Positions 1-7,621 of a DNA stretch of 24,028 nucleotides are shown here, piece by piece; positions within the stretch are counted from its first letter, which is position 1; each line of letters starts with the position of its first letter. Both the position numbers and the translations under genes were made by a program. The notes beneath the pieces are model-generated. The model had not been told where the DNA came from. It saw nothing but the letters and a program-made list of their open reading frames with translations, and did not search any database. This DNA comes from JAGVPT01 sp964439265 (GTDB lineage: Bacteria; Bacteroidota; Ignavibacteria; UBA10030; UBA8401): positions 1-24,028 of the forward strand of contig CAYTOA010000061.1 in NCBI GenBank assembly GCA_964439265.1. The letters are read 5' to 3'.

Positions 1-55
1 TCGGCGTGCACGTGCATTCGTGGTGCGGGTTGCCGTAGTTGCCGCAGGGACAGGG
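1..55. repeat. 55-bp exact direct copy of an internal yifB segment
   Basis: Bases 1-55 are identical, in the same orientation, to bases 4838-4892 within yifB. Identity stops at base 56 (ttgcg here against attca there). Read on the minus strand, the copy covers the CPCG...CTC cysteine cluster of YifB, about residues 351-368. Because the window starts at base 1, the true left extent of the copy cannot be seen. It may be a remnant of a second yifB copy, one end of a duplicated or excisable segment, or an assembly overlap, since 55 is a common de Bruijn k-mer length. Confidence 0.95.
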
Positions 56-60
56 TTGCG

Positions 61-516
61 TTGCCCTTTTGCCATATTCAATTATTGGCACAAAAACCGC
101 AGAAAACGCAGTTTCCAGATTCACCGAGGACGGTAGGTGACCACATAAGAAAGAGAAGAATTCAACTCGGATGGGGGGCAACGCAACTCGCCCATGCGTT
201 GCATGCATCAACCGACACAATCTATAATTGGGAAAAGAACCGCACAAACCCAGAAATCCGGTTCATGCCCCAGATCGTAGAGTTCCTCGGCTACATGCCT
301 CCGCTCACCCTAGGACAAACGACCGGACAGAAGATCGTCGCATACCGGCAAGTCCGAGGATTGAGCCAACAGGAACTAGCCCTCAAACTGAAAGTCGATT
401 CGGGAACACTAGGGCGGTGGGAACGTGATGAAAGTTTGCCGACAGGAAAACTCAAATTAAGGTTGGAACCTTTCTTCAAGAAGTGTCTTTCAGGCGACGG
501 AAGGGCTGAACAATGA
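61..516 (+). CDS. Double helix-turn-helix (XRE-like) DNA-binding protein, start uncertain
   Basis: The 151-residue protein carries two Cro/C1-type helix-turn-helix units. The first is at about residues 25-75 (GDHIRKRRIQLGW...TDTIYNWEKNRTNPEIRF) and the second at about 88-138 (GQKIVAYRQVRGLSQQEL...DSGTLGRWER). The layout, with a PFCHIQL-like N-terminus, resembles small HTH proteins common in environmental bacteria. They are presumed transcriptional regulators, often near mobile or accessory DNA, and the target is unknown. The only start near the conserved N-terminus is TTG at 61, six bases after the yifB-derived copy ends. The frame stays open leftward through the copy to base 1, so the native start may have been lost at the junction or may lie outside the window. 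There is no recognisable ribosome-binding site. A DNA-binding function is well supported; an intact gene is less certain. Confidence 0.6.
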   Translation: MPFCHIQLLAQKPQKTQFPDSPRTVGDHIRKRRIQLGWGATQLAHALHASTDTIYNWEKNRTNPEIRFMPQIVEFLGYMPPLTLGQTTGQKIVAYRQVRGLSQQELALKLKVDSGTLGRWERDESLPTGKLKLRLEPFFKKCLSGDGRAEQ

Positions 517-721
517 CATGGGCAACCGCAACCTGTTTACTTTTCTCGTCGGCTTCAGAAATGGCTTTGCGCTCAAGCCAGAAAAGGGTAGCCATCAACT
601 GGGAATTGATCTTCTCACTGTGAGGAGAGTAGACCATTTAGAAGAAAACCAATATGAAGGATATTAAACAAAATCCTTGACATTTTAGAATAGATGTTTT
701 GTAGGAAAAAAATAGTTGTAT
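517..721. other. Gap between the HTH gene and the minus-strand terminator
   Basis: No convincing gene is visible. A 53-codon minus-strand frame (476-637) overlaps the end of the HTH gene but has no ribosome-binding site and no recognised family. A TTGACA hexamer at 677-682 points along the plus strand, where no gene follows, and is probably chance. The stretch is more AT-rich than the nuo block. Confidence 0.5.
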
Positions 722-762
722 ATTCACCAAATAAACAGGGACGGTTAGCGAGGCCGTCCCTG
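722..762 (-). terminator. Intrinsic terminator after the T9SS-domain gene fragment
   Basis: Arms at 736-744 (cagggacgg) and 754-762 (ccgtccctg) form a perfect 9-bp GC-rich stem with a 9-base loop. Read on the minus strand, the stem is followed by the T-rich run tttatttgg. It lies 43 bases beyond the stop codon at 805, the right place to end transcription of that reading frame. Confidence 0.75.
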
Positions 763-804
763 CCCTCTATCATCGATTCTCCATCAACCAATTCAATGCA
801 AATG

Positions 805-1647
805 CTACTTCGTCACCAACATTTTCCGCGTTTCGTTCACACTTGGTTCAATCAACTGATAAAAATAAATGCCACTCGAAAGATGCGACGCATCAAACCG
901 CTGATTGTAGATGCCTTGAGCTTGTTCAGCATTCACAAGCGTTGCAACTTCCCTTCCAAGCACATCAAATATCCTCAAACTGACTTTCCCCGGCCTAGCA
1001 ACGCGATAGGTAATTGTGGTCGTCGGGTTGAACGGGTTCGGATAGTTGCTTAAAAGAGTATACTCTTTTGTTAAAGGCACCGAATTCGCATCCGGAACGC
1101 CCGGTGTTGACCCTCCTGACACTCCCTTATATTCTCCGAGCAGGTATTTTGCATCCTGAACCAAAAGATCATTTGGATAGGCCTCCCCCAATTGAGAAAA
1201 ATATTTCCCTGCCTTCATACTGTCATTCAGAGAATTCAGATAGAGAAAGCCGAGGTCAAACAACGTTTGTTTATACACGCCTTCGTTTGATTGAAAATCA
1301 TTTATAAGACCGGTGAGGTTTTGTATTATCGCACCGTAATTCTTGTTATCAAATAATGTCTCATTGTCAAATTGTACCAACAAGGCATACAGTTCATTCT
1401 TCGCCGTTGCGGTAGGCCTGACCGACGCATTCAGGTAAGCATCAAACTGATTCTTCTCATTAAGATTGGTGAAACACTCCTTCAACTTTCTTAATGCATA
1501 CCGCCCAATGATCGTATTCTGTTCACGGCTGAAGACCTGTTCATATCGCGGGATCGCTTGATCGTAATGCCCTTGAAATTCCAGCTGCATAATCAGTCCT
1601 AGTTCATCGTCTGTATCCCATTGTAGGTTTCTTGGAATGTCACATCG
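805..1647 (-). pseudogene. C-terminal part of a T9SS-exported repeat protein, 5' end lost
   Basis: The frame from the ATG at 1590 gives 261 residues, but it is open back to 1647 and reads sensibly upstream of that ATG (ELGLIMQLEFQGHYDQAI). The real protein therefore began further upstream. The first ~150 residues are helical and TPR-like (GHYDQAIPRYEQVF; YALRKLKECF; GKYFSQLGEAYPNDLLVQDAKYLLGEY). A Gly/Ser/Pro linker follows, then a typical type-A T9SS sorting domain (SNYPNPFNPTTTITY, VSLRIFDVLGREVATLV, LSSGIYFYQL, TRKMLVTK end). Known role of such tails: recognition by the type IX secretion machinery. No signal peptide belongs to this frame. The gene abuts, out of frame, the 5' piece of a different gene at 1599-1967, so I read it as the tail half of a deletion chimera. 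Expression from the internal ATG is possible but would give a protein without an export signal. Confidence 0.7.
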
Positions 1648-1967
1648 CTAATATTGTGATGCGACATTATACGGCTCAGTCTTAGATTTGAAGTATCAGA
1701 ATTAATTTTGGTCAAGGCGACGTTTTCTTTCAGGAAAGTTCGTGCTGCATACTCCGGATTTCCAGAGTATGGCTTGGTTTTTCCAAAGCAAATTGAAGCC
1801 GGCGTGCCGGTCTTTCTATTCCAGCGAATGCTCCAGTTCCCTGAATTAGTTTCCTTGAAGTTTCTCCAAGCTCTTAACTGAACGGAATCAGGAAGAACTT
1901 GGCACAGCGATGTGCTAAATAGCAGCAATAGAGCTGCCACAGTCCAAAAAAGAAATCTCTTTTTCAT
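1599..1967 (-). pseudogene. 5' fragment of an FTP-domain (fungalysin-type) secreted peptidase-like gene
   Basis: The 122-residue product starts with a clear signal peptide (MKKRFLFWTVAALLLLF, cleavage probably near residue 22). It continues with features of an FTP propeptide domain: NPEYAARTFLKENVAL, LRLSRIMSHHNISDVTFQETYNGI. In FTP proteins this stretch leads into a mature M36/M4-like metalloprotease, but here the frame stops at TAG 1601-1599 just after TYNGIQ. A strong ribosome-binding site (agaagggg) precedes the ATG, so the start is intact. The next frame on the same strand is an unrelated T9SS tail in another register. The simplest reading is an internal deletion that removed the peptidase body and the N-terminal part of a downstream gene. 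The FTP assignment is from motif style and is moderately sure. Confidence 0.6.
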
Positions 1968-2020
1968 TGTGTTCCCCTTCTTTCGAAGTTAATAAATTAG
2001 TTTCGTTTGTCGTGCTTTCA

Positions 2021-2064
2021 TCTAAAAAACATAAAAAGGGTAATTCCGCAGAGCGGTACCCTTT
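2021..2064 (-). terminator. Intrinsic terminator after the YCF48/T9SS protein
   Basis: Arms 2035-2042 (aaagggta) and 2057-2064 (taccсttt in sense, i.e. the reverse complement of the first arm) pair, with an inner CCGC/GCGG stem at 2046-2049 and 2053-2056 and a small att bulge. On the minus strand the stem is followed by ttttatgtttttt. It lies about 70 bases after the stop codon at 2132. Confidence 0.7.
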
Positions 2065-2131
2065 CTTGCACAATTCTTTAACGATTTGTTGTTTGCCCCT
2101 TCCGCGGAGTGGTGTTCGTCATCACCAAACA

Positions 2132-3838
2132 TTATTTGTGTACCCTTATTTGGCCATCACCTCCTTTCCCGATAAATTCCATGGGAGTTGGCAGTTGCTT
2201 AATGATACTTAGCCCTAAAAATGTTGCCGGGTAACCAGACAACTGATAGTTCCACGAAATACCACCATCAACGGTTTTCTTTATTGTTCCGAAATTGCCG
2301 ACACCCCATCCCGTAAACGAATCGGCGAACTTAAGGCGAAAGAATCCACTAGGAGGTCTGGTAGGATCCTCATATTGGTGAGACCAGGTATTTCCACCGT
2401 CCGTAGTTCTATGAATAACTCCCTCCTCTGCAATGCCTGTGTCCAAATCAAAAAACCAAATTGTATTTACTTGAGTATAATCTGTGATATACTTGAAATT
2501 CCACGTTTCACCGCCATCACGTGTGGAAGCGACGAATGCAGCATATGGCCCGTTAGGTTCCCTTTTGTCTCCCCCTATCCAGCCCGTATCTCGGTTGAAA
2601 AATTGTACGTCGTTGATGCGAAGTGAGGAATCGGATAAAATGGGATACCAATCGTCACCATCAGTCTCAGTTTTCAGAATCGTGCCGAGCCCATCAATTG
2701 CATACGTGACCACACTATCAACATATGCGAACCCGTTTGTCCAAGCTCCGCTAGAACGTTGTTCCTGCCACGATTTTCCACCGTCTGTTGTTCGGAGTAT
2801 CGCGCCCGATGAAGTCGCGGCGAGCGCATCTATCGAATCGATAGCTGCAATTTCTATACATGCATCGCCGAGCGTATCCGTAAGAGGATCTGACTCGAAT
2901 TGGAGCTGCCATGATATCCCTCCGTCACTTGTGTGCCAAATATGTCTATAATCACCTACGATCCACCCATGGCTTGAATCTGCAAATTCAACGTCCCAAA
3001 ACATTTCCGGTGGGGTTTGCGTAACAATTACCTTTTGCCATGATTGGCCTCCATCAGAAGATTGGAGCGCAAGTGCCTGAGGACTCGAATCATAGCCCAC
3101 AACCCAAAGCGTATGATGGTCGCCTGATGATGGATCCACGCGAAAATTCAGTGCCGTATCACCGGAAAGAGTTAGGTTAACAAAATCCTTGGCAAATATC
3201 CGAGGCTGTGTGCTGTCGGTCTCTTCTACTTTGGCTACGTAATTCTCACTTTCAGTGTGTAATGCATTCATAGTTTTTAGTGGTTTACCAGTAGGATTCG
3301 CCGTGGGGTGAAATAGAGGGGCTGTTCCATCCACTCCAAATCCGAACAACATTTTCTTAACTTCGCTCTTATTCCCCGTCATCAATTGGCAAAAGTAAAC
3401 TCCAGGCATTACTCTCTTTCCGAGATTATCCGTGCCATCCCAAACAACTCCGTGGTCTCCCATGCTTTGTCTCCCCATGCGAAACTCTTTCACAAGTTGT
3501 CCAAGAATGTTGTATATCTTGACGGATGTATTTGTTTGTTCTTTAAGTTCATAAGAAATCGTTGTCAATGATGAGAAAGGGTTGGGATAATTCTGTTGAA
3601 GCTCAAACTTGGCCGGCAGACTATTCTGAAGTTTCACCGATGTGATGACATCAAGCTGGTAATTACCGGAAGTGTCCGTGAGGACAGAGAATTTTCTTGT
3701 GGTATCGCTACTAACCACGAAAGTAACCAATGCATACTTTACGGGTCCTGTTGTTGATGATACATTCCCTCTGACCATAGATGTCTGACTGTATGAACTA
3801 AGCGTAAGTGCCAATGAGAGTAGAAAAATATTCTTCAT
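2132..3838 (-). CDS. Exported YCF48/BNR beta-propeller protein with an internal T9SS-like domain
   Basis: I start the gene at ATG 3838 (568 aa) rather than 3964. This ATG begins a signal peptide (MKNIFLLSLALTLSSYSQ) and has aaggttaa upstream, whereas the upstream frame reads through the remnant of another gene. Order of parts: signal 1-17; carboxypeptidase-regulatory-like strand repeats about 20-62; a FlgD-like/T9SS type-A sorting-like domain about 79-165 (LQQNYPNPFSSLTTISYEL, VKIYNILGQLVKEF, MPGVYFCQL, KKMLFGFG); then a propeller from about 240 with six Asp-box-like turns (SSDGGQSW, TSDGGISW, TTDGGKSW, TRDGGETW, TTDGGNTW, TVDGGISW). YCF48-type propellers are generally binding or assembly scaffolds, and no catalytic residues are evident. 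The C-terminus ends GQIRVHK without a sorting tail, which is odd. Transcription appears to be single-gene, ending at 2021-2064. Confidence 0.8.
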   Translation of the reverse strand: MKNIFLLSLALTLSSYSQTSMVRGNVSSTTGPVKYALVTFVVSSDTTRKFSVLTDTSGNYQLDVITSVKLQNSLPAKFELQQNYPNPFSSLTTISYELKEQTNTSVKIYNILGQLVKEFRMGRQSMGDHGVVWDGTDNLGKRVMPGVYFCQLMTGNKSEVKKMLFGFGVDGTAPLFHPTANPTGKPLKTMNALHTESENYVAKVEETDSTQPRIFAKDFVNLTLSGDTALNFRVDPSSGDHHTLWVVGYDSSPQALALQSSDGGQSWQKVIVTQTPPEMFWDVEFADSSHGWIVGDYRHIWHTSDGGISWQLQFESDPLTDTLGDACIEIAAIDSIDALAATSSGAILRTTDGGKSWQEQRSSGAWTNGFAYVDSVVTYAIDGLGTILKTETDGDDWYPILSDSSLRINDVQFFNRDTGWIGGDKREPNGPYAAFVASTRDGGETWNFKYITDYTQVNTIWFFDLDTGIAEEGVIHRTTDGGNTWSHQYEDPTRPPSGFFRLKFADSFTGWGVGNFGTIKKTVDGGISWNYQLSGYPATFLGLSIIKQLPTPMEFIGKGGDGQIRVHK

Positions 3839-3864
3839 TTTAATTAACCTTTTGCAAAGACGGT

Positions 3865-3945
3865 TCACTTCACCAACATGAATTTCTTCATTGTAACCAA
3901 ACTTTTCACGGTGAGTCTGGAAGAATACATTCCAAGCGAACGCCT
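3865..3945 (-). pseudogene. Remnant tail of a T9SS type-A sorting domain
   Basis: The minus strand between stop codons at 3946-3948 and 3865-3867 reads RRSLGMYSSRLTVKSLVTMK followed by KFMLVK and a stop. This is the usual last strand pair of a T9SS sorting domain (pattern SGxYxxRLxxGxxxxxKKMxLVK). No matching N-terminal portion lies upstream, so it is the last ~26 codons of a lost gene, ending 26 bases before the next ATG. Confidence 0.65.
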
Positions 3946-4403
3946 TCAATCTATGTAAAAACACAATGGCCTCATCCGTCCGAGAAAGAAACTCTAGAGG
4001 CTAGAGATTCCATCCTCTATTTCTGTGAAGCAACCCGAACCGTACCGAATGGTAGTGCCTCCCGGCACAATTCCTTTTCTACCAATCAAAACAGAATTAC
4101 AATTTAAAGGGAGATTATCTGAGCCCATCAAGGTCCCCAAGAATGACTTAAGTGAAAGCATACCAAAGATAGAGTGTGCAATTCTTGTACCCATTCACTT
4201 GAGGATTCAACTGTCTCGAAAAATGGCCGGATAGCGCAAATTTTCTCGCATTCGTACCAATTATCCACTTACCTTCTTAACAAATTCTCAAAATGAAAAC
4301 GGGCAATTATCAATCTAATAATCTTAGTAGCTTCAATCGAACGCTCAAATCAGCTTCAACATATAAGCATTTTAAATGGTGCTTCGCACAAGTGTCTTTT
4401 TTT
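3946..4403. other. Gene-poor stretch between yifB and the T9SS remnant
   Basis: No gene can be supported. A 66-codon minus-strand frame (3994-4194) includes SVLIGRKGIVPGGTTIRYG, which loosely recalls left-handed beta-helix (hexapeptide) turns of nucleotidyltransferases. A 69-codon plus-strand frame overlaps it. Neither has a ribosome-binding site or a full domain. The stretch is AT-rich and may hold further gene debris. Confidence 0.4.
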
Positions 4404-5942
4404 TCAGTTCATCCACAAATTCCTGTCCAAGCTCCGGTACTGAATCGCCTCCCCCAAATGCTCCGGCCGGATCTCGTCGCTCCCGCCCAGGTCAGCAATC
4501 GTGCGTGCAACTTTTAGAATCCTATCGTATGCTCTTGCAGAAAGACCGAGCTTTGTCATCGCCATTTTCAAGAGTAATTCTCCATCCGAATCTAAAGTGC
4601 AGAATTGATGTATCTCTTTCGACTGCATATCGGCGTTTGAAAAAAGTCCTGTTCTTTTTTCGAAGCGTTTCGCCTGCCGCTCACGCGCGCAGATGACACG
4701 ACTGCGAATCGCATCCGACGGTTCACCGGGTCGCTTCTGACTCAGCTCTGTCACTTTCACAGCCGGCACTTCGATATGGATATCGATCCTGTCCAGCAGC
4801 GGGCCGGATATCTTGGCCATGTATTTTTGAATCTGCATCGGCGTGCACGTGCATTCGTGGTGCGGGTTGCCGTAGTTGCCGCAGGGACAGGGATTCATGG
4901 CACACACGAGCATGAAATTTGCGGGAAAGTCGAGCGACATCTTCGACCGGCTGATTGTCACCCTTCCATCCTCAAGAGGCTGACGCATTACTTCAAGGAC
5001 GTTTCGCGCAAACTCCGGAAGTTCGTCCAAAAAGAGGACGCCATGGTGGGAGAGAGATATTTCACCCGGCCGCGGGATGGTCCCTCCGCCGACAAGAGCA
5101 CTGTCGGAAATAGTGTGATGAGGGGAACGAAAAGGCCGGGTCGCTACCAGGGCGGAATTCGGAGGCAGAAGGCCGGCGACAGAATGGATTTTAGTGGTTT
5201 CAATGCTCTCTTCGAATGTCAGCGGAGGAAGAATACCCGGCAGTCGGCGTGCGAGCATAGTTTTGCCGGAACCGGGCGGGCCGATCATGATAATATTGTG
5301 TCCGCCGGCAGCAGCGACTTCGAGGGCTCGCTTCACGTTTTCCTGTCCCTTGACGTCTGAAAAATCGAGAGGATACTTTTGCGCGACGGCGAAGACCTCG
5401 TCGATGTTGATTTTCAACGGAGCCATCGACAGTTCATCGTTCAACAGCGAAACGGTTTCGGAGAGATTTTCGACGCCAAACACGTCGAGTCCTTCCACCA
5501 TCGCCGCTTCGCGTGCATTCTCTTTCGGAAGAATGATCCCGCAAAATCCTTTTTTCTTGATCTCGACCGAGATCGGCAGAACTCCGTGCACGGGGCGCAG
5601 GCTCCCGTCGAGTGCCAGCTCGCCCAGGATGACGTACTTCTTCAGCATGTCTTCGCGCGCTTGACCGCTGGAAGCGAGCATTCCCACCGCAATCGGAAGG
5701 TCGTACGACGACCCCTCCTTCTTCACATCCGCAGGTGCTAGATTTATCGTGATGCGCCTGTTCGGGTATTCGAGGCCCGAATTTTTGATCGCGGTGGCGA
5801 CGCGCTCGCGGCTTTCCTTGACCGCATTGTCCGGCAATCCGACCATGAAAAAGTTCGGAACGGTGTTTTCGATGTTGGTTTCTATCTCTATGAGGTAGGC
5901 GTTAATTCCGAAGGTTGCACTGCTGAGAACAACTGATAGCAT
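4404..5942 (-). CDS. yifB: YifB/ComM family Mg-chelatase-like AAA+ ATPase
   Basis: Start chosen at ATG 5942 (512 aa) because it gives the family N-terminus MLSVVLSSATFGINAYLIEIE and has a G-rich site (aaggggggcc) just upstream. The N-terminal ChlI domain (about 20-145) carries FMVGLPDNAVKESRERV and NLAPADVKKEGSSYDLPIA. The AAA+ core has Walker A GPPGSGKT at 221-228 and Walker B VLFLDELPEF at about 302-311. A cysteine cluster CPCGNYG...HHECTC sits at 352-366 and a Mg-chelatase C-terminal domain follows (LSARAYDRILKVARTIADL). Length matches the family (~500 aa). In Gram-negatives the relative ComM is a helicase acting in branch migration during natural transformation; that role is plausible here but untested. 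It follows nuoI by 109 bases that contain a heptamer repeat, so it may have its own promoter. The segment 4838-4892 is duplicated at the left edge. Confidence 0.95.
   Translation of the reverse strand: MLSVVLSSATFGINAYLIEIETNIENTVPNFFMVGLPDNAVKESRERVATAIKNSGLEYPNRRITINLAPADVKKEGSSYDLPIAVGMLASSGQAREDMLKKYVILGELALDGSLRPVHGVLPISVEIKKKGFCGIILPKENAREAAMVEGLDVFGVENLSETVSLLNDELSMAPLKINIDEVFAVAQKYPLDFSDVKGQENVKRALEVAAAGGHNIIMIGPPGSGKTMLARRLPGILPPLTFEESIETTKIHSVAGLLPPNSALVATRPFRSPHHTISDSALVGGGTIPRPGEISLSHHGVLFLDELPEFARNVLEVMRQPLEDGRVTISRSKMSLDFPANFMLVCAMNPCPCGNYGNPHHECTCTPMQIQKYMAKISGPLLDRIDIHIEVPAVKVTELSQKRPGEPSDAIRSRVICARERQAKRFEKRTGLFSNADMQSKEIHQFCTLDSDGELLLKMAMTKLGLSARAYDRILKVARTIADLGGSDEIRPEHLGEAIQYRSLDRNLWMN
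4838..4892. repeat. Second copy of the 55-bp repeat, inside yifB
   Basis: This is identical to bases 1-55. It lies within the intact yifB frame and encodes the cysteine-rich loop. The distance between copies is 4837 bp, so the pair brackets the HTH gene and all of the decayed T9SS region. Confidence 0.95.
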
Positions 5943-5967
5943 GAAGGCCCCCCTTCTGCAGAAGAAC

Positions 5968-6000
5968 AATTAAGAATTATGAATTAAGAATTAGGAATTT
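5968..6000. repeat. Tandem AT-rich heptamer repeat upstream of yifB
   Basis: Successive units aattaag, aattatg, aattaag, aattagg and a partial aattt give about 4.7 copies of AATTADG between nuoI and yifB. It resembles short tandemly repeated heptamers seen in intergenic DNA of several bacteria. A regulatory role is not evident. Confidence 0.8.
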
Positions 6001-6051
6001 AAAGAGTGGATCCCCTTGTACAACAAAAGATATAACGTTGAAACAGAACCT

Positions 6052-6549
6052 TTACCGATGAGCACGCAGAAAATCGAGTCGGTCCTGAACTTTTTCGATC
6101 GGAACGAGCAGTTTATCTTTTCCAAATAAGGCATCTTTTTGATTTGAAAACGCCAACTCGTACTCCTTGCTCATGATGATCGCTTCTTCGGGACACACTT
6201 CCTCGCAAAATCCGCAGAAAATGCATCGGAGCATGTTGATCTCAAATTTTTCAGGATAGCGTTCCTTTTCGTCTTTTGTTTCGGCCGCTTGCACTTCAAT
6301 CGCGAGAGACGGACAAACGCGGCTGCACAATCCGCAGGCGACGCACCGCTCCGTCCCGTTTTCCTCTACGAGAACAGGCCTCCCCCGGAACGAAGCCGAC
6401 GGGGCAAATTTGTGCTCCGGGTATTGAACAGTAAATTTCGGCCTGAACATCTGCGCGATCGTCAGCCTCATCCCTTTGACGATTTCAGGAATGTACATTT
6501 TTTCCAAAATCGACAGATCCTTTTTCCGAATGACTTTACTGTGTTCCAT
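6052..6549 (-). CDS. nuoI: NADH-quinone oxidoreductase subunit I
   Basis: This 165-residue ferredoxin-like subunit belongs to the connecting part of respiratory complex I, passing electrons from the NuoG side towards the quinone site through clusters N6a and N6b. Both 4Fe-4S motifs are complete: CVACGLCSRVCP (Cys 69, 72, 75, 79) and CIFCGFCEEVCP (Cys 109, 112, 115, 119). The N-terminal amphipathic stretch (KGMRLTIAQMF) is typical. It starts 20 bases after nuoH with an agg ribosome-binding site, so it is cotranscribed. No nuoJ follows; yifB comes next, so the rest of complex I must be encoded elsewhere. Confidence 0.95.
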   Translation of the reverse strand: MEHSKVIRKKDLSILEKMYIPEIVKGMRLTIAQMFRPKFTVQYPEHKFAPSASFRGRPVLVEENGTERCVACGLCSRVCPSLAIEVQAAETKDEKERYPEKFEINMLRCIFCGFCEEVCPEEAIIMSKEYELAFSNQKDALFGKDKLLVPIEKVQDRLDFLRAHR

Positions 6550-6569
6550 CCTGTACTATCCTCTAATGA

Positions 6570-7589
6570 TCAGTTCAACTTCAAAACATAATACAGGCCG
6601 GTGATCAAGATATTGGCCAGCGAAAGGGGAAGCATCACTTTCCAGCCGATGTTCATGAGCTGGTCGTACCTGAACCGCGGGATCGTCCATCGAACAAGGA
6701 TGAAAAACAGGAGCACGAGCCCGACCTTCACGGCGAACGCCCCCACTTGAAGCAAGCTGATAGCCATATCCGAAAAACCAAAATACCCGACGAACGGCAG
6801 CTGCCATCCTCCCAAATATATTGTTGTAATAACTGCGGACGCGGTGATCATGTTCGCGTACTCAGCCAAAAAAAACAATCCGAATTTCATCCCCGAGTAT
6901 TCTGTATGATAACCGCCGACCAGCTCGGGCTCTGCCTCCGGCAGGTCGAACGGAAGACGATTGGTCTCGGCGAACGAAGCGATGACGAACGTGATGAAGC
7001 TGATCGGCGAGCGCCAGAAATACCACATGCCGTGCGCCTGGGAATCCACAATTTTGTTCAACTGCAGAGTCCCGGCGATCATCAGCACGCCGATAATTGC
7101 CAGCCCCATCGAGAGTTCGTAGCTGATCATTTGCGCGGAAGAGCGGAGACCGCCTAGCAAAGAATACTTGTTGTTGGAGGACCATCCGCTGAGTGTGATG
7201 CCATAAACGCCGAGCGACGAAAGCGCAAGAAGGTATAAGATCCCCACGTTGACATCGGCAATCATCAATTTGATGTCGCGTCCGAAGAGATGGATCGTGT
7301 TGCCAAATGGAATGACCGCGAAGGTCGTCATCGCGACAACAAGAGAGATGATGGGCGCAAGACTGTGCACGAACTTGTTTGCAGCCTTCGGTACAATATC
7401 TTCCTTCAGAAACAGTTTAACGATGTCCGCGACAGGCTGGAACATCCCGCCAGGGCCGACACGGTTCGGTCCGATTCGGTTTTGAATAAACGCGCTCACC
7501 CTTCGTTCAACCAACACCAGGTAGGCAACAACAGTGAGATTGACGAAAACAACGAAAATGATCTTTACCAACGGTTCAATAATGTCCAT
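6570..7589 (-). CDS. nuoH: NADH-quinone oxidoreductase subunit H
   Basis: The 339-residue membrane protein has about eight hydrophobic segments and the hallmarks of NuoH/ND1: ERRVSAFIQNRIGPNRVGP near residue 28, an FAETNRLPFDLPEAEPELVGG loop, and YHTEYSGMKFGLFFLAEY. NuoH forms much of the quinone-binding chamber where the peripheral arm meets the membrane arm of complex I. Length fits the family (325-350). It begins 32 bases after nuoG and precedes nuoI by 20 bases, the conserved G-H-I order. Confidence 0.96.
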   Translation of the reverse strand: MDIIEPLVKIIFVVFVNLTVVAYLVLVERRVSAFIQNRIGPNRVGPGGMFQPVADIVKLFLKEDIVPKAANKFVHSLAPIISLVVAMTTFAVIPFGNTIHLFGRDIKLMIADVNVGILYLLALSSLGVYGITLSGWSSNNKYSLLGGLRSSAQMISYELSMGLAIIGVLMIAGTLQLNKIVDSQAHGMWYFWRSPISFITFVIASFAETNRLPFDLPEAEPELVGGYHTEYSGMKFGLFFLAEYANMITASAVITTIYLGGWQLPFVGYFGFSDMAISLLQVGAFAVKVGLVLLFFILVRWTIPRFRYDQLMNIGWKVMLPLSLANILITGLYYVLKLN

Positions 7590-7621
7590 AGAAACTGCAT
7601 TGCTGCTGAAGTAATATTATC

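Noticed and set aside
476..637. 53-codon minus-strand frame downstream of and overlapping the HTH gene
   Set aside because: Its residues look protein-like, but there is no ribosome-binding site or recognised family, and it overlaps the HTH gene by 41 bases; not enough to call a gene.
677..705. TTGACA box suggesting a plus-strand promoter
   Set aside because: No good partner hexamer and no plus-strand gene downstream; the following genes are on the minus strand.
694..1053. 119-codon plus-strand frame
   Set aside because: It is antisense to the clear T9SS sorting domain and has no domain features.
3839..3964. Longer N-terminus for the propeller protein (start at 3964)
   Set aside because: The extra 42 residues overlap the remnant T9SS tail in another frame and would bury the signal peptide; ATG 3838 has a ribosome-binding site.
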